Source: Pyrocephalus nanus (taxonomy: Eukaryota; Chordata; Aves; Passeriformes; Tyrannidae). Taken from it: a stretch of 64,000 nt of DNA. How positions within the stretch are numbered: position 1 is the stretch's first letter; every line of letters starts with the position of its first letter. The stretch lies in contig CM076263.1 in the NCBI GenBank assembly GCA_038380795.1, forward strand, positions 10,778,709-10,842,708. Reading direction: 5' to 3'. Shown here in pieces: positions 23,012-35,000 of this stretch. The translations under genes were made by a program, and so were the position numbers. The notes beneath the pieces are model-generated. The model searched no databases, was not told the origin of the DNA, and was given only the letters and a program-made list of their open reading frames with translations.

Positions 23012-26000
23012 CTGTGGATGAATATTTTACATAAGTCACATTTTTGTTTCTCAACAATGATCAAGCAAACAAAAAAACCCCCGAAAAAAGTACATTTTTA
23101 TCCTGAACGAACCTTCCGTGAAAGGTTGTCAACGTTTTTTCAGTTTTATAAGGAAATTTGGGCAACTTTCTGCATTTGATGTCCTAGTCAAATTTTGCAC
23201 CTTAGTTAATTGCATCATTTCATTCCTTTCTGATGTTCTGGAATTTTAACTTTTCCCAGGGAACAGGAACAAATTTTTTTGTTTAAGATAAAACTCTATT
23301 CATTCATCACGACACTACAGATTTCCTGTGATGTTTCTTTTCCCTTGAAGTCATCCCAGCTAATTTTAATTGCCTCCAGGTCAGGAATCTGATGTGAGCT
23401 GAGCCCCTGTGCTCCCAGCACAGTCAGTGGGCAGAGACAGGCAGCTCACTCCACCCTGAGGCCCTTTCTTGGAACATAAATACATTTGATGTGGGCTAAC
23501 CTCCTGGCTTTGCATGATTATTGGTTCCCTTGCTTCCACCTGTTGCTTTTTCTGACATCAGTGCTTCAGGGCAAAAAAAAAGTAGAGCACTCATTTTTTA
23601 GGAAAGAAATATTGGGAATGAAGCAGCCTTTGGTGGTGTGGTAATGATAAAGCCGGTAAATGGAAGACCTTTGCTTCTTACCCCTACTACTGCAATTTAA
23701 ACCCTTTCCAACTTAAAAGTAAATTACTCTCTCCTCATCTTTAACAAGACTGTAACTAGCTGCTGAACACTTTGTTATTTCCTATATGTGACAGGCAAAA
23801 TAAGGATGAAGATACATTTTAGCAGAATGACAGTACATTACTACTGAACTCCAACCCTGACTTGGAGTGCTAGTTCCTTTTCCCTGAGTTTGAAAAACTT
23901 GTGATGAAGGCTGAATTTTAGATCCAGGATCTGTGGTGTATATGCTCCAAATTTTCAAGCTGAGGAGGGCAAAATGAAATAGTTCTTATTTTTTATTTTA
24001 CCCTGGTGAATTTTGTAAAAAATTTAGCAAATTTTCATTTCTTGAAATGTGAGCAAGCTATCATGTCTGTAGATACAAGTTTTTTGCATTAAAATGGCCT
24101 GGCCCTTCACTTACCTATATAAGCTGAACACTGTATTACCATTATGCATCAGGTACACGTACACTTCCTCCACATCTTCATGTTTCATCATATTGAATGT
24201 GAAGAAATACACCCCTGAAAAGGTTATCAAATAGAACATGTTTGCTTAGTAGAGGGAGGTAACCATGCTGCAGATTTATGCTTCTTTCTTAGAAAACGTA
24301 ACAGCTGAGGACAAAACTGCCTTTCAGTAATCAGTGGGTATTTTGCTTCTTCTTATAGTGTTCCAAAATCTGATTAATTTTAATTTTGCATATTGCAGGG
24401 ATTGTTCTTCCCACACCACAGCTACATAAGATGGGGGATAGACACAGCTGAAAAATAACTCAGGAAGAATTGCAATGCCTCATTTCCAGCCACACATCTG
24501 TTGCAGGTCAGCTCACAGCTGAACTGGCATGGGAGAAGATGGGGATGAAGAGAGTTACTGGAGGCAGAAGGTGGAGGAGGCAACTGTGAAGCTGCTGCTG
24601 CTGCTGCAATATCAAGACTGTGGTTCTCTGATCACAGTGGCTGAAGGGCTAAAGGCCACAGTAAAGCAGCTGATCCTGCTCCCTCTCCAGCCCTGGCCAT
24701 GCCTCTTCCTTCTGCCTTTGTGCCAGCACTAGTCTCACTGGCTGGCAAGACCTCTCTTGCCTTGGTTAGTTTTCAGTTCATTTTTCTCAAAATGAGGTAG
24801 CAAGAGCTATGCAGAGTAAATCTTATCAGTGCCTTGTGCAAAGGCAGTTGAATAGTGTCTCATCGTTACTGACCACACTTCTCCCTACAGCTCCGAGAAT
24901 TCCATTATTTTGTTTTGAGAATGCTTACCATTCACTGGAGCACCAAATCTCCCAGTCATGACATCAAAAAAATTCCCAACGTTGGTTTCAACGCTACTGA
25001 AGATGATTCCACTGTTCTGGTTGCTAAAGTGAGTAGCCATCGAAGCCATGAATGCGACCTGCAAAAATCCAGTTCTTATTCAGGCAGTCGTTCTTAAAAA
25101 GCACATGTGTAGAGCAATCAACTACAGATTTTTTTCCCCCTGTATTTGCAGTCTGTTTATTTTCCTGACAGAGATGTTCTGGGGCTTGCTCCAAGGCCAA
25201 TAAACTCCAGTAACAAAACTCCCATTGAATTTACCTGGAAGAGTCTAGGCTTCTTACATTCAATTGGACTATTCACAACTGTAAAGTAGGTGTATGGTCA
25301 AGTGTTTGCAGTTCAGAACCTTCACTTCAGATTTTATTTACTTTTAAGTCTCCCTAGGATGATGCAACAGAAAAATGGTGTCAAAATGGATGGTGTTTCT
25401 GACAGAAGTGTTTTATATAGTTTTTATACATTCCCCAATGCATTTACACTGCATATTGCTTTTAATTGAATGTGTGAAAATAAATAATGCTTGGTAAAGT
25501 ACATACAGATTAGTGTTTCTTGCTAACTACCTTAGAGATGCATTAAGCAGTTTTATTAGTGGTCCTCTGGAAGTGCAGCTGCTGAGACTCAACATTCACA
25601 GTGTTTTTTCTCTTTTATCAGTTGCCGTCAGTCATGAAAACAGAGGGTGGTGGTGACTAAAAGAGGAAACTAAGAAAGTGAGAACTATGTCTCAACTTCA
25701 CATTTTACTTTTTGCCATCAAAAATGTTTCATAGGAAGCAGTGCAAAATGTCCCATATTGGACAACTCAAATTACCCTCAGCAAGATAACAGGGAATGAT
25801 CCTGCCAGCTTGCATGGTCAAGGACAAGGGTGATCTTTTCTGTGAGTGTATGATCCCCCCTCATCTGACTGCCAGTAAATGGGGTACAGGGAGAATTGCT
25901 GAACTTTGTTGCAGAAGATCACATAAAGACTTGTCTATTTCTATCTCAACATCTTATGTTACAAGTATTCACCTGCAGTTGTTACTGCCCATCACAAAAA

Positions 26001-29000
26001 TGACATTTTTTTGGTGTCATTCCAGTTACACTGGTATTAGAAGAATAAAAAACCGTCCCAAATTTCTTTTGATTTCAGATCCAAATGAGAACAAAACCAA
26101 AACAGACAATCAAATGCAAGTCTGAGTCCAACAACGGAAATCATTAGCCATCTGTTCAGAAATTTGAGGAGCTCCAGATGTGAGCTGAAAGCTTGGGCTG
26201 ATTTTCCTTATCCCTGCATGGATGCATTTTCTATGACAGCAAATTGTTAATGTCTTGCTTCTCATCCAGGATCACATCAAAGTTCATCATGTGTTAAAGG
26301 AAAGCAGCTGCAGTGGCAGCTTGATGGTATTTATTGCTTTTTGTCTAGGTTCCATTTCATAGTCTCTCCGACCCTAAGCTACTTTCCTTGGGCTGATCAG
26401 AAGAGCTAAAAAATATGTCCTTTCTCCCTAGGTCTCATTTAGAAGTAACAGGTCAACAGCGATACACCAAGTTTTCCAAAATAATCCTGTACTTAAAACA
26501 GTATTGTATTCAAAAGTGTTTTCTCCTATACCTACCCCAGATGTAAAATTCTTAAGCATGATGGTAACAAGAAATGATAGACTATCTCATAAGAATTTTT
26601 AAACACATCTGTTAGAAGCAGTGATGGAATTTTATTTGGAAATAGGTATTACAATATAAGCTTTTTATTAATCCTCTTTCCTTTTTCAGTTTTAATTAAA
26701 TCACTACTGTTATCTTTATGTAAGAAAAAATAGTGATAGTTAATTTTAAAACTGCAAAAGAATATGTGTTGAATGCAATTATGTTTTTAAGATATTCAGC
26801 TATATTGTGAATTCTAGCTTATTCTTTAAGAATACTAAAATAATTATGCTTTATTACAAAAGTCCATCAATTTTTGAAACTGTTTTCATTGTGAGTCGTA
26901 TTCTGTGCAATTATCCCATCTTCATGCACCCTGGGGAATTCAAACATACACAATTCCAAGAAACCTAAAGCCAGTTTTCCACACTGCACCTGTTGGTTGT
27001 ACTGTTAATTTTTGTTAATTTTCATACCTTTTATGAGGGTATATAATAGATATGAATGACTGTTATTGGCAAACAGTGTCCTTCAGTTAAGAGGGGTATA
27101 TCTGGAAACAGATCAGAATGTCAGAGGGTTTGAAGTGGTATTTCTCATTGTGTGTGTGTGCTTTATCCCATTTTGCCCCTTCTGTGGTGATTTTGGTTTG
27201 GGTAGTACAAATCAGATCAAGGCTAAGATGATTCCATTAAAGAGTGTTTGTATGAGGGAGGATATAATCTCCCTTTTTAGAGATCTTTATACTCTCTGAT
27301 TTCTGAAGTGCCATTTGCCCAAGAACAGAAGTGACTGTAGTCGAGTCGCTATTCAAGATCCTAAGAAATTAAATGGGAGCTTAGATACTTCTCTCACACG
27401 TTGGCTGTCTGGAGATGAATCTGAGTGCCATCACTCTCCCACACAAAAGCACCCAGTACCTTCTGAAGTGTTTTAGGATTCCCCACGCTGGGCCAACTGA
27501 TGTGACCTACTGAAGTTGCCTCCATGGTGGCAGCTAGAGACCAGGAGGGATATATCTAAATGGCTTGCCCCATGCATCTAAATCTTGCCTTTAGCAGCCT
27601 AGCTGCACTGCATCATAGAGGCAGTCAAGTCTTCCTGCTATTGCTGATGAACTGCTTGTATATTGCTACACTGTGATATACAGTGGGGGCAACTCATTTA
27701 GATCCCCTTTGCAACAGCAAGGAAGGCTCTTAAACTATCCAAATGCCATGTACTTTTTGTTGCTTTAAAAACGGGACTACACCATGTCTCTGCTATACTT
27801 CATCCGCCATCTACCAGAATCCTGGGATATGAAGAAGGTCTAGTGCAAAAGCTGTGAGATTATGCCAACACAGTGTTGAGCAGAACAGCTCAGGCTTAAA
27901 CCCACTGTTGAGCTCAACAGCTCAGGCTTGCACCCTGCTCATCTGGCTTTTGGGTTGTTCATTCATAGGCAGAACTTACAAGGCCCCCAACATATTTAAG
28001 GTATCTAGAGACATAAATATACAGAAAACTACTGAGGGGAATTTTTTAAAAGCTAGAGGACTTTGATTGCCTTCAAAGGTTTTGAGACCATACTTTGAGG
28101 AGCTGGGTACATATGCTTCTGAGAATCTCACAAAGCCCGACTGTCTTGAGAAGCATAAGTGACTACTTTACTCTTTTCATATGCTGTAGGAAGCACAGTT
28201 ATTATGTGATACAGCTTGGTAGAAAAATGATAGTCCCAGCAATTCTCCTTTAATAACCTAGATACTGGCTTTTTGCCCTCAAAGAGAAGCATATGTGTTT
28301 CTTCCTGCCCATTTCTCAGCTGAATTCTTACTCTAAAGAAAGACTAAACCCTTTCTTCTCCAGGAATATCTAGCAGAGCACATTTGTCTCTCAGGACAAG
28401 GGCTATATACACCTCTTACAGTGTTCATTTATAGGGGGATTTACTTCTTAATTATTTTACAGTAGTAAGTGATGTTTTTCAGTGAAGGAAACCATAACTT
28501 GAGATTTGCTGCAGCCAACAAGAGCCAGAGAATTTGTACCTGTAGCTCTGGGGGAATCCCAGGGTAACCCTTCTCGCCTTTGGGTCCGTGATGGCCACGC
28601 TCTCCCCTTGGTCCCATATCTCCTTTGTCTCCTTTCTCACCTTTGGCTCCTTCCTGACCAGTTGCTCCATTATTTCCATTGTTTCCGTGATTACCTGAAA
28701 GGAAACAAAGCTTTCTGTTTAACTGAAATCATGCAATGTATTTTAACAGGTAAGTGTGACAGGGTCCTCTTCCACCCGTTTGCAACACGTCTAATCTTCA
28801 GTACCATAAACCCCCTGACTGGGCTGTGATGGATAAGAAACAGCTGTGTGCTTAAACTGAAGGTGAAGGTTTTGGTGAGCAAGTTTCCAGAAGAACACAG
28901 ACTGATGTTAACCCTCGTGCTGTCTTGGTGTTGCTGTATAACCTGCTGTTGTCTCAAGTCATTGCATTGTTGAGGAGAAGTGCAAGAAGATCTCAGCAGA

Positions 29001-32000
29001 TGTGGGGCTCAAAGAAAGGGAAAGCCACTGCCTGCTGACACATACCAGGTAGCCTGCATAAGCACTCTTGCTTTCCTTTTGTGTAAAAACTTATTTCCTG
29101 GTAGTTTCAGTTAATTATGGTAGGATAAAGTAACACTGAATAACATTTTGCTGTATTTAAAACACATCCACACAAATAAAGAGTGGCCGTAGCCTTAAAC
29201 GAGCTATATGACCCATCTGTGCCAAAAACAGGAGAGTGTGCATTCTCAGTGTGCTGGTTACTTAAAGAGGTTGATGACTGCACACTCCCAGATCTAAAGA
29301 GAGACCAAATTTTTGTAATTAAGCTTTTCTGAGATGGCTTATTTTAAAAAGACTCATTATAAAGCATATTCCTGCTTCTGCAGTATTACTTACTTCCTGA
29401 TGTTTACTGAGGAAATTACTGAGCAAATGTCTGTCCAACTGACAGAATTTTAAAGTTGGCTAGAATTACTGAGCAATTATTATGCCTCCTGCAGCAAAAG
29501 CTTGATCTTTCAATTCAGGGGATTAATTAATGTCATAATTATTCTAATTCTACCTGAACTAAAATTAGGTTCTTTGTAACTCTGCTTGTTCTTTGATTAT
29601 TCTCTCTGGTTACAAATTTACAAGAAGAATAGTGTTGTTTGAGATCACATCTGATGATGAAGTGATTCTTCAAAATTTTTGTACTGAGAAAAAAATTACT
29701 TCAAACAAGGAAGCTAAATGGTGAAAGAAATATAAATTTTTGTTTGGATAGAGGAATCTGTAACTCTTAAAAAAAACAAGAATGATCTTTAGGTAAAGCC
29801 ATAACTACTTTTCTAGCAGTTCAGAACAGAAATCTGCAAGCAGCATTGGATTCAATCAAAGGGAAAAGCAACTGCTAGGCACAACAACATGAAATCCAGC
29901 AGATGAAGCTGACAAAAAAATTGCAGGGTGCAGGAGGTTGCTGCCAGCCATATGTTTGTGGCATCCTGTGATGATAAGAAAGTGGGATTCGGATACATGA
30001 GGAAAGGACTAGGCTGTGCCCCAGTATGTCCACTGCAGTCTTGAAAGTGTGGGTCTAATATAAAATCATGTCCTGCTCCTAAGAAGCCAACAATTTATTA
30101 ATAAGTAGTGGATCATTGAATTTCATTTTTACTGTGATAACTGAAGATGTAAACTTTTGAAGATGAGATGAGCCTCTTGGTCACTGATGTCTATTATACC
30201 TTAGGAATGGTGATTTTCAAATCCCTGAAGGTAGCTGCTGTAGCAAAGTTACACCAACATACAACTAACTTTTTCCTTTCCCTAGGCTCTTCTATTTCCG
30301 TACCAATTATCAGATCAAAGTACACACTTTTCTTGTGTACCCTGTTCTTTTCTGTGCATTTTTAATGGGGGGGGGGGGAAGTAGCTTTTATTATGGAAGA
30401 CAAGATGAAAGAAGGAAAAGAAGGAATTCCTATGAGAGAATAAAAGTATATGTGTCTCTGTAAAATACTGGCTAGCAGTATGCTTGATGAAGAAAAGCTC
30501 TTGAATACAGTACACAGTAACACAGCTGGATATGCAAAGGTGATCTCAATAATCAACTCCAGGGAACAAGTTCTTCCAACCTCAATGGAATTTTCATGCT
30601 GCTTTAAGAAGAGAGACCAATTTGCCCTAGAAATGTAATAAGATTACTTTCAGTATGAATTTGTGAAAGCTGAATGTTAATAACAAATAGGTAGAAAATA
30701 CTTTAGAATATAAATATCTGTCTACACAGAAATTATAGAAAAACTTGTTGCTGAATCTGTCCCCAAATACTGGTGTTTGGGCCACTCTCTGGTATTTCAT
30801 AGAATAGTCTGGAATTTATAGCCTGCAATTAGACTAATCAAAAAATTAATTAAAATTCATCTTTACCTGGCATCCCGGGGGGCCCAGGGGGTCCTGGGGG
30901 CCCTTGGTAGAGTCGAACTCCAAAGTCACCACGGCAGCAGGAACTACAGTCTGGATTCTGTGGTCCAGGCTGGGGGGGCTAAGAGCACAAAAGTAAGCTT
31001 TAAGTAGCTCATTCATGGAGGACATCAATCTTGTGCATGTCAGTTACAGGGTCTTCATTATGTATTCTCTGTTTATATATTTGGTAAGTTTTCAAAACAC
31101 TTCTTATCTGGGTTGAAATCTAACATGCCTGGGTTGTCCCTGAAGATGTTATTTTTGGAAGTTTTAAGGGAATAGCTCTTGAAGTTTTATAAGAGCTATA
31201 TGAATATTAAACAAAACAAAACAAACAACAACAACAACAAACTTATCCTGTCAATTAATGAGGGTTTAGAAAATAAAATTATACCAAGTAATGAAATTGT
31301 GATGAATATTTCAGTGAGATTCCCATCCTGATCCCACATTTCAACTGACCTTTGATGACAAACAAGCTTATGTACCCACAGGACATACTAAAAAAAGGCT
31401 GTGCAGCACATTCCTATTCATGATCCCAGACTTTTGTATTTACAGGCTACTAAAGTTAGGAGAACCTAAAAAAGTGCCAAGATACAAACCAAAAATTTGA
31501 ACTTACTGCAACATATGGTGTTAGGGGCTTTTGATTATTTGTAGTGGTGACTGTGTAACTATGAAAAGCTATTTGCATGCTGAAACTAATATAGCAACAT
31601 AAATAAACTAATGAGTTTATTATGTACAGCTCAGCTATTGTAGTAATAGTTTAATAATAGTTTTAAGTGCTTTTCTTTTTCATATTATTGTATTTATACT
31701 AATGGAGTCTCATTCATTTCTGACTGAATTTTGTAACTAGGCTTAGTCACCACAAATCTTCCAGTGGGTCAGCTGAGGTAGAGGTCCAGGGTTTGATTTT
31801 ATTTCCCTACCTCCTCCTTATTTGTCCCTTTGTTTCTTTGCCCCTACAATTCTTTGCTAATATCCTGAGATACAAACCTGCAATTCTTAAAATCTAGAGA
31901 GGGATAATTACATCAATCCAACCTCTACTTTTCTCTAGTGCTTCTACTATTTATCTTCCTCCCCTTTCTTTCCCCTCATCTTTATCACTGTCAAATTACT

Positions 32001-35000
32001 TGCCTAATGCAGACTTACTGGTTTAATGGCAGCAAATGAGCCTCTGGTGGGATGGGAGCTGTCAAATGAACACACAGATATGCTTATTTCTGCCCTCAGT
32101 GTCATCAGCTGACTTCATCTAAAACGCTAAAGCTTTCTGCCTGTGTTTTGAACAGCAACAAGCACACCCCCAGAATTCATTAATTTCAGGAGGCTTTGGA
32201 GTTTACGGATACAGAAAACACCTTTCATGCCACAACCAGAATGCTGCAACTCCTCCATTGGGACATATGCATGCTCTCTCCAGCTGGAACCAACGATGGT
32301 GGAGTTACCATGGGAATAAAGGCTGACTTGACAGTTAAACAAGTATCCTTCATATTCAAAGAGTTATGGAAATTTTAAGACTTGCCAATGGGCAGAAGGG
32401 CTTCATATTTATGGAGTTTGGTCAAGGCTATGCTTTTTAGCTTCATTCTGGACAAAGTCTATACTTTCTGAGAAAAATGAGTTCTGACTCATTGTCAGCA
32501 GACATTGTCTGTTCCCAGAGAACCTCTTTGTATGTTTCTTGCTGTTTTGTTTCTCCTAGTTGTTAGGAAGAATGTAACTGACAATCACCCAGTACACTGT
32601 TTGTAGTTTTCCTATTATGAGAGAAGTAGGCCTACTTTCAACTCATTTTCAGTCCTTAAAAGGGAGACAAGTACAAGAGGACTGGAATTGTGCAAGCATT
32701 TTGTACCCACCTAAAATAATAATGAACGTTGAACTGAGAATAAAATCTCTGGTTCTTTTTAGATAGTGGTTCATATTCATGTTAAATAGGAAGGCAAACT
32801 ATTTACACACCTGCTAAAAGCAAATAAATCATACCAGCCAAGAGATATCCAAAGACTTGGGACTGAGGATTTTTCATAAGGGAAGACATGAATCCAGTAA
32901 AGTGGATTGCATGTGAGACTCTCTCAGGTCTGTGGGTATGATTTGTATTTTTCACACAATCCACTGAAATCCTAAACATTATTAGCTAACCAGCTATGTT
33001 ATCATAAAAAAACCCACTATGCCAGTCATAAGTGCTATTTGGCATTACCTTGAAAAAGCTCAGCAAGTTTTTACATGTGAAATGAGGCAAGTCCTACCAG
33101 TCTGTTTGTATGCAAATAGTTCCATTGACTTCAAAATAAGTACTTATGCAAGTCATAAAGTAATATTAACTCATTAGCTTTACTGATCTTTTCACTAGGA
33201 GGAAAAAAATGTTCACAATCATCTGCCAAGTGTAATGAATATTCAGAATACTCTTTTGATCTCTAAAAACAAAGAACTTTATGGATAGTATATTTAAAGG
33301 AAAAATTGTTCCTAAAATAAAATTACACTCAAATATGACACAAAGATTAATTACAATCTACTTGCCAAAGGCGTTCTATGTAGCCATTTGTGCATAAATT
33401 TTATTACACAGTGAATCTTTGGCTTTGCTCTCAGAACATAAATATGACTTAAGAGCTTGTGAAATGCATCTGCCACACTGATATCCTAATACAGATAGAA
33501 AACTGGAAATATTTCTGAGGTTATTTGCTGAATTTCCTGTGATTTAGTATGTAGGAGAAATTTCTAGGCAACAGATAGTCTATAAAATCCCCTTAATTTA
33601 AAGTTGTGAACGAATCGTAATTGGAGACCCAGCCCTTTTTAACTTCGTGATTAATTTTGTGAGTTTCTGTTTTATGGTCTAAGACAGTTCAGAAGACAAG
33701 TAATGCACCTCCATTCTTGTCTCCTGTTCTGAGTGTAAAATAGCATGCCTCTGTGGGCACTAGCACCCTCCAAGCCCTCTCTCTAAGCAAAGAAACAAAC
33801 AAAAGGTGCCAAAATTCAGGGTGAAACACCACTTGGCTGAGGAATATCTAGAGAGTTTGAAAGAACAACCTGAAAAGGAAAAATAGTCTGTCACGGCTCC
33901 CCATAGTCACTAAGAGTTCTTGTGCTGGGAAATGCACATTATATTTCATATAAGTTAACGTGGAAACTGGCCTTGCACCCAGTGCAGCAAAGATAATAGC
34001 AAAGACAAATGCTATTGTCTCTGTTCCACAACAAAGAATAGGGCCTTTAAAACACTTTAACAAGAGGCTAAAATTCTCCAGCCTAAATTCTCTCCAGGTG
34101 GGTAAAGCAACTCCACCTAGGAGTAGGAACTTAGGGATTGAAGAATTTCTATAAAGCCCAAGGGGAAGAGACAGGTTTGACATTAATTAAAACATGTCAG
34201 TGCCACCTTTGTTTTTCTTCTGCCTAGAAATTCCTGGAGTTTGGAACTGGAAAACACCTATTACATAAGCCGCTCTGTGATTGATTATCCCTGTCATACA
34301 TCTGTTAGTGCTCCATTTCATTCCAGTAAGCCAAAAATTGCATCATTTCCCAAAACAAGAATGCTTCTTAGAGAGGGTCTGGCAGGTAAGTGACTGCCAT
34401 CAGCTGTACTCAGACTCACTGGGCTTATTTTTAATGTCACAGCCTCTTCCCCCAGCAGGCAACTCCTGCAAACATGTTGCATTAAACCCTCTGACGAGAG
34501 ACACCTGCATCCCAACCACAGTGATATTTCCCACAGTGAGGGAGAGTTTGACCCCTTTAAAGTTAGAATTTTTTATTAAATCCTGAAATTATGTATTATA
34601 TCTGAAATTATGTTGATTTAAAAGGGAATCTTTTTAGGTGCCAATAGTACATAGTATGTAGAAAGCAGCTGTAGAGAGGACTGCACACACCAGCTGGATC
34701 TTTGGACTGTATACCTGATGTTTTACAGTGTTTATATACTGCAAGCACAATTTAACATGCCTACAGTTAAATATCTGCTTTATTGAATGCACTGGAGGAA
34801 CATTTAACTCCTGCCCAAGAAGTACAAAATGCAAGGCACTATAAAATTTAAATACAGGGAATACAGTGGTGTATTAAACCTATTCCTATATATTTGAATG
34901 TGTTTCAGTTCTTCAAGCCTAGGACAGGATTAAAATCCAACCTCTTCTTTGCTTATTATGATGCAGGTTATTATTCAACACTTGTCTGCATGTTATTGAT

